Shown: one piece after another, positions 8,153-17,490 of the stretch
How positions within the stretch are numbered: the first letter of the stretch is position 1
Layout: the number at the start of each line of letters is the position of its first letter
Assembly (NCBI GenBank): GCA_947625375.1
Contig: CANQOC010000006.1
Span: 35,303 to 99,302 of the forward strand
DNA length: 64,000 nucleotides
Direction: 5' to 3'
Origin: an uncultured Clostridia bacterium
Lineage (GTDB): Bacteria > Bacillota > Clostridia > Oscillospirales > Ruminococcaceae
Made by a program: the position numbers and the translations under genes
The notes under the pieces: model-generated
Told to the model about the DNA's origin: nothing
Databases searched by the model: none
Seen by the model: only the letters and a program-made list of their open reading frames with translations

Positions 8153-10231
8153 TTATCCCTGTACCACTATGCTCTTCAAAGTCCCGTTCCCCAAGTCCTC
8201 CGTTTTCGACTCATATCCGTAATAAGCCTCGATTATTTTCCTGACGAGATACTTTGAATACTCGCCGTTTTCGATGACGATTGAAAACGCAATTTCGGGG
8301 TCGTCGGCGGGATAGAACCCGACCGCGGTCGAATTCTGCGTCGCCTTGTTCGACGCCTGCGGAGTGCCGGTCTTGATTGCCGCGGGATAGGGGAGCGCGT
8401 CAAGCGAAAACTGCGCAAGATATGCGTTCTTCTCGTTCGTCTTCGCATATGTCGCCGAGGTCGTATTTGCCGCCGCAAGCTTCATTCCCTCAATAAGCGG
8501 CTCATAAACCGGGTTTTTCTCCTCAATCTGCGCCATCACCTCCGGCTCGGTGCGCTCGACCGTCTCGGTCATGTTATAGTCCCAGACCGAGTCGACAAGG
8601 TGCGGGCGGAACCTCGTCCCCCTGTTCGCAATCGTCGACGCCAAAACGCACATCTGCAGCGGAGTGACGCCGACCTCCGACTGCCCGATAGCGGCCTGAA
8701 GCACCTGCCCGACCGTCCAGTCGAGACCGAGTCCCGCAAAGGTATCGGGACAGGCGAGATACCCCTTCGAGCTGCTTATTTCAAGTCCCGGGTCTTCGCT
8801 CAACCCGTAAAGCCGCTCATATTCCATCAGCCGGTCGAGTCCGAGCTCCTGCACGACCTGATAGAAGAAGATGTTACAGCTCTTCTGTATCGCGGTGACG
8901 ACGTTGATGCTCCCGTGACTTCCGGTGCAGTGCACCTCGATGTCGAGGAACTGCATATTCCGGTGACAGCTCAGCATCGTGTTACTGTCGATGACTCCCT
9001 CGGCGAGCGCCGCCGTCGCCGTAACCGTCTTCATCACCGAACCCGGGCGGTAAAGACCGTCGGTCGCGCGGTTATAAAGCGGCTGACCCTCCGCGCCGAG
9101 AACGGCGGAATAGTCGCCGATAAGGTCGTTTATGTCGTAATTCGGATAGGTCGCCATTCCCTTGACCGCGCCGGTCTTAACGTCCATCACGACGATGGCG
9201 CCGGCGGAGCAGTCGGTAAAGTCATACCCGTCCTTGACGAGCGTCCCGTCGGCGAGCGAGTGGATAAAGTCGCCGAGAATGTTCTGGAGCTTCCCCTGAA
9301 ATTCGCTGTCAATCGTCAGCATAACCGTCCGTCCGGGGACGGCCTCTTTCGTGACGGTCTCCGAAACGGTGCCGTCGCTCGAAACGGTGACGGTCTTTTC
9401 GCCCCGCTCTCCGCGAAGCTCCGACTCCATCGACCTCTCGATTCCCGCCTTTCCGACGGTGTCGTTCATAAGGTATCCCTCGGCCTTGAGCCGCTCATAT
9501 TCCTCGGCATAAATCGGCCCGACATACCCTATCCCGTGCGGGAAGATGTTCCCCGAGGAATAAACCCGGACCGCGTCCTCGACGACCCCCGCCCCCGGGA
9601 GCACCCCCGCGAGCTCGCGCACCTTCGCCGCCGTCTTCTGGGGCACGTCCTTTATAAAGACGTGGTCGTTCGACGACGAAAAGTCCCCGAGTATCATCTG
9701 GTACCGAATCCCCGCGACGGTCCGCTTTTCGGCCTCGGAATATGTCTCGGGAATCTCGAACATGTCGATAAGCGCGTCGACGCAGTTCTGCGCGGTCGCA
9801 TATGTGTTCAGCCTCAGTTTTTTGAGGACCGTCGTCACCTTCGACGACGTCTCCGGCTCGGTGTATTCATAAGGCTTTTCGCGGGTTATCGGAAGCTCGT
9901 CGAGCCACATCAGCCCGTCCTCCTCCATCAGCTCGGCAAGCCTTAAAAGCACGTCGTTCTGTGCCTCTCTCTCCTCCGGGAAGAACGCCGACGTTATGAC
10001 GACGTTATAAGACACCCGGTTTTCGACGAGCGGCTTACCGTTGATGTCGACAATCTGTCCCCGCGCGGCGGAAATATTCTGCACCGCCGTCTTCGACGAG
10101 CGCGACATTTCAAGGTATTTTGCGCCGTCGACGACCTGTATCTTCATAAGCGTCGAACCGGCAAACACCACCGCCGCAAAGAGCAAAAGCGCGACAGCGG
10201 CTATTCTTGCAATCTCAAAAAATCGTTTCAT
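8153..10231 (-). CDS. mrdA: penicillin-binding protein 2, elongasome transpeptidase
   Basis: 692 residues, a class B PBP. It crosslinks peptidoglycan during lateral wall growth outside the membrane. One N-terminal membrane anchor (about residues 9-28), a dimerisation/pedestal region with the RGQIVDINGKPL motif, then the transpeptidase domain: nucleophile Ser398 in YRPGSVMK, KSCN (SxN motif) and AIKTGTPQ (KTG motif). All three active-site motifs are intact. It is the last gene of mreB-mreC-mreD-mrdA, 11 bases after mreD, so it works with MreBCD in rod elongation. The name mrdA/pbp2 comes from this context; SpoVD-like PBPs are the main alternative. Confidence 0.94.
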   Translation of the reverse strand: MKRFFEIARIAAVALLLFAAVVFAGSTLMKIQVVDGAKYLEMSRSSKTAVQNISAARGQIVDINGKPLVENRVSYNVVITSAFFPEEREAQNDVLLRLAELMEEDGLMWLDELPITREKPYEYTEPETSSKVTTVLKKLRLNTYATAQNCVDALIDMFEIPETYSEAEKRTVAGIRYQMILGDFSSSNDHVFIKDVPQKTAAKVRELAGVLPGAGVVEDAVRVYSSGNIFPHGIGYVGPIYAEEYERLKAEGYLMNDTVGKAGIERSMESELRGERGEKTVTVSSDGTVSETVTKEAVPGRTVMLTIDSEFQGKLQNILGDFIHSLADGTLVKDGYDFTDCSAGAIVVMDVKTGAVKGMATYPNYDINDLIGDYSAVLGAEGQPLYNRATDGLYRPGSVMKTVTATAALAEGVIDSNTMLSCHRNMQFLDIEVHCTGSHGSINVVTAIQKSCNIFFYQVVQELGLDRLMEYERLYGLSEDPGLEISSSKGYLACPDTFAGLGLDWTVGQVLQAAIGQSEVGVTPLQMCVLASTIANRGTRFRPHLVDSVWDYNMTETVERTEPEVMAQIEEKNPVYEPLIEGMKLAAANTTSATYAKTNEKNAYLAQFSLDALPYPAAIKTGTPQASNKATQNSTAVGFYPADDPEIAFSIVIENGEYSKYLVRKIIEAYYGYESKTEDLGNGTLKSIVVQG

Positions 10232-10242
10232 AAGTCACCCCG

Positions 10243-10815
10243 TCAGATGCGCTCGATGTTTTCGTCCTGCTCCTCAAGTCCGAGCTTCCGCGGAATCCCG
10301 CAGAGCCGTTCGAGGATATATATGCCGGCGAACACCGGCAGGGACCAGCCGAGGGTCTTTAATGCCGAGGGAATAAGCCGGTACTTAAGCACAAGCTCAT
10401 ACCCCTCGTATGCCCAGATTTTATAGTAAAAATAATAGTCGATATAAAGATATATCCCGCCGATGACCGCGAACACCCAGATAAAGTTGAGGATATTCCG
10501 TCTCAAAAGGCTTCCGAACAGCGCCGACGCCGCCGCACAGCAAAGGCAGAGCCAGAGCGCCGTGAACCCCGGGAGCTTTCCGAGCGCGACGTCGAGCAAA
10601 AGTCCCGCCGCCGAGCCGAATATCGCCGACGGAATCTCGCGCTCAAAGACCGCAATCCCCGCCGCGAGCGGAAACAGAATCAGCGCCTTCGCGCCGCCGC
10701 TCCCCGACGTAAGCGATACATAAGCCGCTGCCGCGAACACCGACAGCACAATCCACTTTATCGCGGTCTTGACCCCGGGTTTAACGCGCCCCTCGCCGCG
10801 TTCATTCTTCTTCAT
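10243..10815 (-). CDS. mreD: rod shape-determining protein MreD
   Basis: 190 residues with several hydrophobic segments (IKWIVLSVFAAAAYV, ILNFIWVFAVIGGIYLY, ALKTLGWSLPVFAGIYIL). MreD is a small polytopic membrane partner of MreC in the elongasome. Sequence conservation in this family is weak, so the call rests on length, hydrophobicity and position between mreC and PBP2. The ATG at 10815 overlaps the end of mreC by 14 bases, suggesting translational coupling. The frame stays open upstream, but that part lies within mreC and is not conserved. Confidence 0.87.
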   Translation of the reverse strand: MKKNERGEGRVKPGVKTAIKWIVLSVFAAAAYVSLTSGSGGAKALILFPLAAGIAVFEREIPSAIFGSAAGLLLDVALGKLPGFTALWLCLCCAAASALFGSLLRRNILNFIWVFAVIGGIYLYIDYYFYYKIWAYEGYELVLKYRLIPSALKTLGWSLPVFAGIYILERLCGIPRKLGLEEQDENIERI

Positions 10816-11656
10816 ATCCCGACCCCTTTCCGTCAAAGTCGGTGATGACAAAGACCGTCTTAAGAGCAAGAGGGTCGACCGACGGGGTGATAAGTCCGCT
10901 CCGCGAAAGTCCGTTCGGGGCGATAAAGGTATCCCCCGCGCGCCCGACGACCAGTCCGCGCGGCACAAGTCCGCTGTACCCCGAGGTGATGATGATGTCG
11001 CCGTCGCGCATCTCACATTCAAGCGGTATATACACCATTCTGATGTTCCCGTCAAGCGCGAGCTCATAGCTCCCCTCGGTGACTCCGGTCTCTCCGGTGC
11101 GGACGCAGTACACGCCGAGCGAAATGTCGTTCGACAGGACCGTCGTGACCTTCGAGTATGTGTATTCGACCTCGGTGACATATCCGACAAACCCGTTTGC
11201 CGTCACCACCGGGTCATAGTATTCAATTCCGTCCTTTTCGCCCTTGTCGATAAAGAACGAGCCGTAAACGTCGTTCGCGGTACGCCCGATTACGGTGCAG
11301 GGTTCGGAAAGCTCGATTCCGTCGCTCGATTCCGCAAGGTCAATCATCTCGCGGAGGTGGTCGTTTTCCTGCATCACCTGGGTATAGTCCGACATCTGCG
11401 CGATAAGCTCCGCCATCTCTTCTTTAAGGCGGATATTTTCGTCATAATAGTCCCGCGCGTTGATGAGCATATCAATCGTCTCGGTGACGGCGTCGGAAAT
11501 ACGGTTCGAGAACTTCTGTATCGGACTGAACGCCCGGCCGATTGCCGAGCTTATCGCGTTGGAGGAGCTCACGGCCGCGTAAATCATTATTCCGGACAAA
11601 AACGCCGCTATGCACGCGATGACGATGAACTTTTTTGAGCGGAAAAATTCTTTCAG
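10802..11656 (-). CDS. mreC: rod shape-determining protein MreC, probable CTG start
   Basis: 284 residues if it begins at the CTG at 11656. The frame has no ATG, GTG or TTG that would keep the conserved start. With CTG the protein opens MKEFFRSKKFIVIACIAAFL, a typical MreC cytoplasmic tip and membrane helix, and AAGGAGGGG lies six bases upstream. A coiled coil (about 75-115) and the beta-rich domain (GSFFIDKGEKDGIEYYDPV, VGYVTEVEYTYSKVTTVL) follow. MreC links the cytoplasmic MreB filaments to PBP2 outside. A TTG at 11599 would remove the membrane anchor and is unlikely. Confidence 0.88.
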   Translation of the reverse strand: MKEFFRSKKFIVIACIAAFLSGIMIYAAVSSSNAISSAIGRAFSPIQKFSNRISDAVTETIDMLINARDYYDENIRLKEEMAELIAQMSDYTQVMQENDHLREMIDLAESSDGIELSEPCTVIGRTANDVYGSFFIDKGEKDGIEYYDPVVTANGFVGYVTEVEYTYSKVTTVLSNDISLGVYCVRTGETGVTEGSYELALDGNIRMVYIPLECEMRDGDIIITSGYSGLVPRGLVVGRAGDTFIAPNGLSRSGLITPSVDPLALKTVFVITDFDGKGSGYEEE

Positions 11657-11682
11657 ACCGCACCCCTCCTTTCATAAAGTCA

Positions 11683-11709
11683 GAGAATGGAGAACAGCCT
11701 CCCATTCTC
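11683..11709. other. hairpin between mreB and mreC
   Basis: GAGAATGG (11683-11690) pairs with CCATTCTC (11702-11709) across an 11-base loop. No T run follows in the direction of transcription, so it is more likely an mRNA processing or stability hairpin than a terminator. Confidence 0.5.
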
Positions 11710-11743
11710 CATTCAAAGATATTCAGCTAATGCCGCGGTTCCG

Positions 11744-12757
11744 TCATACTCCCTCGCCGTTAAGGACGTCCTGAAGCTCCTCAATGTTGTCAAGAAGCTT
11801 TCCGGTCCCGTCGACGACGCAGTCGAGCGGGCGCTCGGCAATGTGAACCGGAATTCCGGTCTCCTCGTTGATAAGCCTGTCGAGTCCTCTTAAGAGAGCG
11901 CCGCCTCCCGCAAGGGTGATTCCCGCGTCGATGATGTCGGCCGAAAGCTCCGGCGGAGTGCGCTCAAGGGTGACCTTTATCGCCTCGATAATGTGCGACA
12001 GCGACTCGGAAAGCGCATCCCTGATTTCCTCCGAGGTGACGGAGATGTTCTCGGGAAGACCGGTCAGGAGGTTGCGCCCCTTGATTTCAAGCTCGGTGTC
12101 CTCGTCGGTTGGATACGCCGAGCCGATGGAAATCTTAATCTGTTCCGCGGTGCGCTCGCCGATGAGGAGGTTATATTTTTTCTTGATGAAGTTGATAATC
12201 GAGTTGTCGAACTCGTCTCCCGCGACCCTTACCGAGCGGCTGGTGACGATTCCGCAGAGCGAAATGACCGCGACCTCGCTGGTGCCGCCGCCGATGTCGA
12301 CTATCATCGAGCCGGTAGGGGACTCGACCGGAAGACCCGCGCCGATTGCCGCCGCCATGGGCTCTTCAATAATCGCGACCCTCTTTGCGCCCGCGCCCTC
12401 GGCGGCCTCCTTGACCGCTCGGCGCTCGACAGCCGTAACCCCCGAGGGTATGCAGATGATGACCCTCGCCTTTGTGAACGGGTTCCCGAGGGCCTTTCTG
12501 ATGAATTCCTGGAGCATCGCGGTGGTCATGTCGAAGTCGGCGATAACGCCGTCCTTAAGGGGCCTTACCGCGCGAATCGAGCCCGGGGTGCGCCCGATGA
12601 TGTTTTTGGCCTCCATTCCGACGTATTTAACGACGTCGGTTTTGGTGTCGACCGCGACGACCGAAGGCTCGCGGAGGATTATCCCCTTCCCCTTGGCATA
12701 TACAAGCGTATTGGCGGTGCCGAGGTCGATTCCTATATCTTTCTTGAACATACTCAT
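11744..12757 (-). CDS. mreB: rod shape-determining protein MreB (bacterial actin)
   Basis: 337 residues, the usual length. It forms membrane-associated actin-like filaments that direct lateral wall synthesis. [18 protein letters not shown] is phosphate loop 1; [17 protein letters not shown] is phosphate loop 2; [18 protein letters not shown] is the adenosine motif. AAGGA is eight bases before the ATG at 12757. It is the first gene of the mre-PBP2 operon with its own promoter at 12791-12819. An Mbl-type paralogue cannot be excluded, but the neighbouring mreCD supports mreB. Confidence 0.97.
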   Translation of the reverse strand: MSMFKKDIGIDLGTANTLVYAKGKGIILREPSVVAVDTKTDVVKYVGMEAKNIIGRTPGSIRAVRPLKDGVIADFDMTTAMLQEFIRKALGNPFTKARVIICIPSGVTAVERRAVKEAAEGAGAKRVAIIEEPMAAAIGAGLPVESPTGSMIVDIGGGTSEVAVISLCGIVTSRSVRVAGDEFDNSIINFIKKKYNLLIGERTAEQIKISIGSAYPTDEDTELEIKGRNLLTGLPENISVTSEEIRDALSESLSHIIEAIKVTLERTPPELSADIIDAGITLAGGGALLRGLDRLINEETGIPVHIAERPLDCVVDGTGKLLDNIEELQDVLNGEGV

Positions 12758-12790
12758 TTTACCATTCCTTTTTCTATTATTTCGGTGTTA

Positions 12791-12819
12791 AGTATAACAC
12801 ATTTACACCGAAGTTACAA
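12791..12819 (-). promoter_or_regulatory. promoter of the mreBCD operon
   Basis: On the minus strand TTGTAA (complement of 12814-12819), 17-base spacer, TATACT (complement of 12791-12796). Confidence 0.72.
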
Positions 12820-12827
12820 GAGGGAAA

Positions 12828-12855
12828 ACAAAAAAACCTCCGTAAAATGCGGAGG
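12828..12855 (-). terminator. terminator after the coat protein gene
   Basis: On the minus strand CCTCCG (12850-12855) pairs with CGGAGG (12837-12842), followed by a run of seven T. A further GC-rich hairpin, CCCCGCG/CGCGGGG, lies at 12876-12896. Confidence 0.85.
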
Positions 12856-12926
12856 AATTTTTACGCAATATGTAACCCCGCGTTGGCGCCGCGGGGCAAG
12901 AGTGTATCATCAGATGAGAAAAATGT

Positions 12927-13388
12927 CTATTCGTTGGGGTACATGCTGTTCTGTGACATATATGCCCAAAGCTTTTCGCCGTGCTGCTGCTCCTCCGCCT
13001 GAATGTGATTCAGCGCCTTTCGCGCGGCGGGGTCGGTGAACTCGAACACGCTGACGTCATACAGCGACGACGCGTGCTTCTCCGAGGCGAGCATATCGGT
13101 GCAGAGAAACTTGTCGATGTCCCTCGACATCTCGTCGGCATAGCTCACCTTTGTGCACCAGCGGTTGTTTTCGTTCTGAAGACCCGTCGGCATCTGCGGC
13201 ACAGTCCCCGTGAGCATCTGGTTGATGGAATCGTAGTGGCTGCGCTCGGTCTGCGCCATTTCGCTGAACAGGTTCTTAAGCTCGTCGGCACAGGCGTCAC
13301 AGCTGTACTTGTCATACTTTTCCCAACAAAGCTTTTCCTGACCCTTGAGGTCCTTCAAAAGCGATGTTTCCTTCGGTGATAAGGTCAT
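12927..13388 (-). CDS. spore coat protein, CotF-like ferritin-type fold
   Basis: 153 residues. The ATG at 13388 is chosen because AGGAG lies eight bases upstream; a GTG three codons earlier overlaps that site. The protein is helical, with KDLKGQEKLCWEKYDKYSCDA, the His/Glu-bearing QTERSHYDSINQ and a C-terminal NHIQAEEQQHGEKLWAYM. It matches the CotF/COG5577 coat family. Such proteins are produced late in sporulation and assemble on the spore surface. No neighbouring spore genes are seen, and no sporulation promoter was identified. The family call is good; the exact role is unknown. Confidence 0.85.
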   Translation of the reverse strand: MTLSPKETSLLKDLKGQEKLCWEKYDKYSCDACADELKNLFSEMAQTERSHYDSINQMLTGTVPQMPTGLQNENNRWCTKVSYADEMSRDIDKFLCTDMLASEKHASSLYDVSVFEFTDPAARKALNHIQAEEQQHGEKLWAYMSQNSMYPNE

Positions 13389-13453
13389 AACTGACACTCC
13401 TTTTCTATAAGATGTGCCTATTATGCCCCGAAAAGGAAGCGATTATACCGAAA

Positions 13454-13909
13454 TCAGAGCTTTTCCGCCGCCTTTACCGCGTCGTGCATCGCCCGAATTT
13501 CGCCGAGCGCCTTTTCAAGCGCCTTTTCCGCGTCGCCGAGCGTCGAGTCGAGCCTGTCGGTCATCGCGCGCCGAATACTCTGGTCCATCTGCTTCGCCTG
13601 CGCGGTAAGGTCGTTGGCGGCCTCCTGTGCCCTCTTGACTATCTCGCTCTCCGAGACAAGCGTCTTTGCGCGCTCCTCGGCGTTTTTGATGATTTCCTCG
13701 GCCTGTACGTTTGCGTCCGAGATGATGTCGGTGCGGTCGGCGACCATCTGCTTCGCCTTTTTAATCTCGGTCGGAAGATTATAGCGGATGTTGTCGATAT
13801 ATTCGCGGAGCTTTTCCGAATCGACCATGCACTTTTTATTCGAGAAGGGCACGGTCACCGACTTGTCGAGAAGGTCGTCCATCATTTCAAGAATTTCGTC
13901 AATAGTCAT
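13454..13909 (-). CDS. coiled-coil protein (ATP synthase subunit B-like), function unknown
   Basis: 151 residues, mostly one long charged coiled coil (about residues 45-151: KKAKQMVADRTDIISDANVQ, KNAEERAKTLVSESEIVKRA). The N-terminus MTIDEILEMMDDLLDKSV is characteristic of a conserved clostridial family usually labelled ATPase because it resembles ATP synthase subunit B/H, although it has no nucleotide motif. There is no membrane segment. It lies 17 bases downstream of coaD and is conserved in that context as far as I know. A DivIVA-like scaffolding role is a guess. Confidence 0.75.
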   Translation of the reverse strand: MTIDEILEMMDDLLDKSVTVPFSNKKCMVDSEKLREYIDNIRYNLPTEIKKAKQMVADRTDIISDANVQAEEIIKNAEERAKTLVSESEIVKRAQEAANDLTAQAKQMDQSIRRAMTDRLDSTLGDAEKALEKALGEIRAMHDAVKAAEKL

Positions 13910-13926
13910 TTCAATAACCTCTTTCT

Positions 13927-14424
13927 TTATCCTTTAGTCTTGTTTAAAAGCCGTTTTACAATCCGCTCGGATATCCTTTCGGGGACAAATCCCGAAATGT
14001 CGCCGCCGAACGAGGCGACCTCGCGGACCATGCTCGAGCTGAGATACATGTTGTCCTCCTTTGTCACCAAAAACACCGTTTCGGCGTCGGGACAAAGCTT
14101 TTTGTTGATGAGCGCCATCTGAAACTCATACTCAAAGTCGGTCATCGCGCGAAGACCCTTGACGATTGCACATGCGCCGTTGTCCCTGACATAGTCCGCC
14201 AATAGTCCGTCGAGCCGGTCGACCGAAATGTTCGGAATGTCGGCTGTGACCTCTTTAATCATCTCAATCCGCTCCTCCGCGGAAAAACAGGGGACCTTGT
14301 CCCGATTGATTGACACCAGCACCGTAACGCGGTCGAAGAGCTTCGCCGCCCTCTGCATAATGTCAAGGTGCCCGAGCGTCACCGGGTCAAAGCTTCCCGG
14401 ACATACCGCAAGCCTTTCTTTCAT
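13927..14424 (-). CDS. coaD: phosphopantetheine adenylyltransferase
   Basis: 165 residues. It transfers AMP from ATP to 4'-phosphopantetheine, the penultimate step of coenzyme A synthesis. The nucleotidyltransferase signature is VCPGSFDPVTLGHLDIMQRA with the T/HxGH motif; KGLRAMTDFEYEFQMALIN and YLSSSMVREVASFGGDISGF are also conserved. It follows rsmD by six bases, a pairing common across Firmicutes. Confidence 0.97.
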   Translation of the reverse strand: MKERLAVCPGSFDPVTLGHLDIMQRAAKLFDRVTVLVSINRDKVPCFSAEERIEMIKEVTADIPNISVDRLDGLLADYVRDNGACAIVKGLRAMTDFEYEFQMALINKKLCPDAETVFLVTKEDNMYLSSSMVREVASFGGDISGFVPERISERIVKRLLNKTKG

Positions 14425-14430
14425 AATCCG

Positions 14431-14970
14431 TCAGTCCTCCGCTCTGAATGTTGTGACCGCGACGTGTTTGCCGTAGCCGTATTCCTTAATCTTCACAAGC
14501 CTTCCGTATCTGTCGCCGAGCGCAAGTCCCGCCTCGTGCTCACAGACGACCGTCCCGCCGTCCGAAATCTTTTTCTCCAAAAGCGGCAGGACTTCGTCCA
14601 AAAGTCCTTTATTATAAGGCGGGTCCAAAAGCGCGATGTCGAAGACCGGCGACGTCTTAAGGTAGTCGGCGGCGTCGGACCAGACGATTTTTGCGCGGCC
14701 CAAGAAGCCGCAGGCGTCGACGTTCTTTTTGATGATGTCGACCGAGCGCCGCCCGAGGTCGACGATAACGGCCGAATCCGCCCCGCGGCTGAGCGCCTCG
14801 ATTCCGAGCTGTCCGCAGCCTCCGAAGAGGTCGAGGACCCGCGCCCCGGGGATATCGAACTGTATCACCGAGAAAATCGCCTCTTTGACCTTGTCGGTGG
14901 TCGGGCGGACCTCGTCGCCCTCGAGGGTGATAAGCCGCTTTCCCCTCGCCGTTCCTGTAATAACTCTCAT
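14431..14970 (-). CDS. rsmD: 16S rRNA (guanine966-N2)-methyltransferase
   Basis: 179 residues. It methylates G966 in helix 31 of 16S rRNA with S-adenosylmethionine. MRVITGTARGKRL opens the protein; VLDLFGGCGQLGIEALSRGA is the SAM loop; DIALLDPPYNKGLLDEVLP holds the catalytic DPPY motif. It starts the rsmD-coaD-coiled-coil operon with a promoter at 15003-15031. Confidence 0.95.
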   Translation of the reverse strand: MRVITGTARGKRLITLEGDEVRPTTDKVKEAIFSVIQFDIPGARVLDLFGGCGQLGIEALSRGADSAVIVDLGRRSVDIIKKNVDACGFLGRAKIVWSDAADYLKTSPVFDIALLDPPYNKGLLDEVLPLLEKKISDGGTVVCEHEAGLALGDRYGRLVKIKEYGYGKHVAVTTFRAED

Positions 14971-15002
14971 ATCTGATGCTCCAATCCAAGCGTGTCGAAT
15001 CT

Positions 15003-15031
15003 ATTATAACCAATTCTTCCCCGCTTGTCCA
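15003..15031 (-). promoter_or_regulatory. promoter of the rsmD operon
   Basis: On the minus strand TGGACA (complement of 15026-15031), 17-base spacer, TATAAT (complement of 15003-15008). Confidence 0.75.
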
Positions 15032-15096
15032 TAGTATTCGGCGAAAAAAGGCTAATCCTGTCCTAAAAGCGTTCTGCCCTCCGGCTTCTGCACGCT

Positions 15097-16947
15097 CTAC
15101 TTAATTCCTTCCACAAACTTCTCCCGCACTTCCTCCGCCTTTTCCGCGCTTATTTTCATCACCCGCGCGATGTCCTCGACGCTCGCGGACCTGAGCTCCG
15201 CCTTGGTGCGAAAGCTCATCAGAAGCGCGCGCGCCTTTTTCGGACCTATGCCCGAAATCTTCGTGAGCTCGCTCTCAAAGGTCTTAGCGGAGTGCTTTTT
15301 CGTCTGGAATGTGATTGTATACCGGTGGACCTCGTCCTGAAGCCGCGTAAGCATATTGAACACCGCGCGGTTTTTCGAGATGACGATTTCCCCGCCGTCC
15401 GGCGAAACAACCGCCCTTGTGCGGTGGCGGTCGTCCTTGACGAGTCCGAAGACCGGACAGTCCACCCCCATCTCCCTGAGCATCGGCGCGACCGCATCGA
15501 CGTGCCCCTTTCCGCCGTCGAGGAAAATAAGGTCGGGCATGGTCGCAAACCCCGTGTCCGAACACTCGGCGTCAAAATAATTCTCGAACCGCCGGCGCAA
15601 AACCTCCTGCATCGAGGCATAGTCGTTCTGCTCATAAACCGTCTTGATGTTGAATTTCTTATAAAACCGCTTTGCCGGTCTCCCGTTGTCGAGGACGACC
15701 ATTCCGCCGACCATGCTGTCCGAGGCAAGATTCGATATGTCATAGCACTCGATATAGAGCGGCGGCTTTTTAAGCCCCAGGAGTGCGCCGAGCTCCTCGA
15801 GGGTCGCAATCTCGCGCCCGCTCCGCCCGACCGAGAGCGAAAGCTTTTCGGCGGCATTCGACCGCGCCATCTTAATCAGCGACAGCATTTCGCCCCTCTT
15901 CGGGACGTTGATTCTGACCGCGTGCCCCGATTTTTCCCGGAAAAAGCGCTCCAGAATCTCGGCGCTGTCGATTTCCTCGTCGATATAAATGTCCCTCGGG
16001 ATTTTAATTCCCGCGTCATAGTATTGGGTCAGGAAGTCCTCGCGGGTCGAAAGGTCCTCCTCGGTCTCCCCAAGAAGAAAGTCCGACTTGTCCGTAAGCT
16101 TTCCGCCGCGGTAGCAAATCACCGAGACACAGCTGAGGTCGCCGTTTCTCGCCAATGCGATTACGTCGCAGTCGGGGACGTTTTTCTCGAACACCTTCTG
16201 CGTCTCCGCCGCCCTCGTTACCGCGTCGATTCGGTCTCTCAGCATCGCCGCGCGCTCAAAGTCGAGATTCTCCGCGGCCTCCTCCATCTGTTCCCTCATC
16301 GCCTCGACCGAGGAAACGCTTCCCGACTTGATATATTCGACAGCCTCGTCGATGACGGCGCGGTATTCCTCTTTCGTAAAGCACCCGCGGCACAGCCCGA
16401 TGCACCTCTTAATCTGATAGTTGAGGCAGGGCCTCTCCTTCCCGAAGTCCCTCGGGAATACTCTTCGGCAGGTCGGGAGCATGAACACGCGGTTGACCTC
16501 CTCGACCGTCTGCTTCGACGTAAAGCTCGAGGTATACGGCCCGATAAAGGTCCCGTCCCCCTTTTTCTGCATCTCCCGGGTGATTCGCGGAAAGTCCTCG
16601 GCGGATATCTTTATATAAGAATACCCCTTGTCGTCCTTCAGGAGAATGTTATACTTCGGCTTGTGCTGTTTGATGAGTGAATTTTCGAGCACCAGCGCCT
16701 CATATTCCGAGTCGGTGACGATAAAATCATAGTCATATACGTTCGAGACCATCTTCGCGACCTTCGTCAAGTGCTCCGAGTCGCGGAAATACGATGAAAC
16801 GCGGTTGTGAAGGTTCTTCGCCTTGCCGATATAGATAATCGTCCCCGCCTTGTTTCTCATAATATAGCACCCGGGAAGATGACTCAGCTTCGACGTCTTT
16901 TCCCGAAGATATAAAAGCCTCGGATTGTCCTCAACCGTAACGCGCAT
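15097..16947 (-). CDS. uvrC: excinuclease ABC subunit C
   Basis: 616 residues. It makes the dual incisions in nucleotide excision repair together with UvrAB. The N-terminal GIY-YIG nuclease (GCYIMRNKAGTIIYIGKAKN, about 27-46) is followed by a Cys-bearing region (CRGCF), a UVR motif (about 205-240), the RNase H-like C-terminal nuclease (IECYDISNL, FLDGGKGHVDA) and a helix-hairpin-helix end (KISGIGPKKARALLMSF). All domains are present. Cyclophilin and a lipoprotein gene precede it on the same strand with gaps under 50 bases. Confidence 0.97.
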   Translation of the reverse strand: MRVTVEDNPRLLYLREKTSKLSHLPGCYIMRNKAGTIIYIGKAKNLHNRVSSYFRDSEHLTKVAKMVSNVYDYDFIVTDSEYEALVLENSLIKQHKPKYNILLKDDKGYSYIKISAEDFPRITREMQKKGDGTFIGPYTSSFTSKQTVEEVNRVFMLPTCRRVFPRDFGKERPCLNYQIKRCIGLCRGCFTKEEYRAVIDEAVEYIKSGSVSSVEAMREQMEEAAENLDFERAAMLRDRIDAVTRAAETQKVFEKNVPDCDVIALARNGDLSCVSVICYRGGKLTDKSDFLLGETEEDLSTREDFLTQYYDAGIKIPRDIYIDEEIDSAEILERFFREKSGHAVRINVPKRGEMLSLIKMARSNAAEKLSLSVGRSGREIATLEELGALLGLKKPPLYIECYDISNLASDSMVGGMVVLDNGRPAKRFYKKFNIKTVYEQNDYASMQEVLRRRFENYFDAECSDTGFATMPDLIFLDGGKGHVDAVAPMLREMGVDCPVFGLVKDDRHRTRAVVSPDGGEIVISKNRAVFNMLTRLQDEVHRYTITFQTKKHSAKTFESELTKISGIGPKKARALLMSFRTKAELRSASVEDIARVMKISAEKAEEVREKFVEGIK

Positions 16948-16993
16948 ACCCTTTCACCCCCCAAACGTCCGCAGGATTAAATCCAAAAGAGAA

Positions 16994-17464
16994 TCAGTCG
17001 ACCGTGACCCTCTTCATTCTCTGGTCCTTAATAGGACGGTTGCGGAAATCGACCCTTGTCTCCGCAATTTCGTCGACGGCGTCCATTCCCTCGACGACTC
17101 TGCCGAAGGCGGCGTACTGCCCGTCGAGGTGCGGCGAGTCGCTGTGCACGATAAAGAACTGTGACGAAGCCGAGTCCGGGTCCTGTGTCCTCGCCATCGA
17201 GATGACGCCTCTTTCGTGCTTAATCGGGTTGTCGAAGCCGTTTGCGCGGAATTCGCCCTTGATGTTCTCCTTCGAGCCGCCCATTCCGGTGCCCTCGGGG
17301 TCTCCGCCCTGAATCATAAAGTCCTTTATGACTCGGTGGAAGATGAGTCCGTCATAAAACCCCTCGCGCGCAAGCTTCTCGAAGTTTGCCGCCGTAATCG
17401 GCGCCTTGTCGGGATAAAGCTCGATTTTAATCTTCTTTCCGTTTTCCATCTCGATTGTAACCAT
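16994..17464 (-). CDS. cyclophilin-type peptidyl-prolyl isomerase
   Basis: 156 residues, a single cyclophilin domain. It catalyses cis-trans isomerisation of prolyl bonds. The active-site segments are FHRVIKDFMIQGGDP (catalytic Arg and Gln), SASSQFFIVHSDSPHLDG and YAAFGRVVEGMD. No signal peptide, so it is cytoplasmic. A GAGAGAT-type ribosome site precedes the ATG. Confidence 0.95.
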   Translation of the reverse strand: MVTIEMENGKKIKIELYPDKAPITAANFEKLAREGFYDGLIFHRVIKDFMIQGGDPEGTGMGGSKENIKGEFRANGFDNPIKHERGVISMARTQDPDSASSQFFIVHSDSPHLDGQYAAFGRVVEGMDAVDEIAETRVDFRNRPIKDQRMKRVTVD

Positions 17465-17490
17465 GATAATCTCTCCTTTAACCTGTTTAT

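Noticed and set aside
10816..11190. N-terminal extension of mreD
   Set aside because: The frame stays open upstream of 10815, but it lies out of frame within mreC, is Arg/Ser-rich and is not MreD-like.
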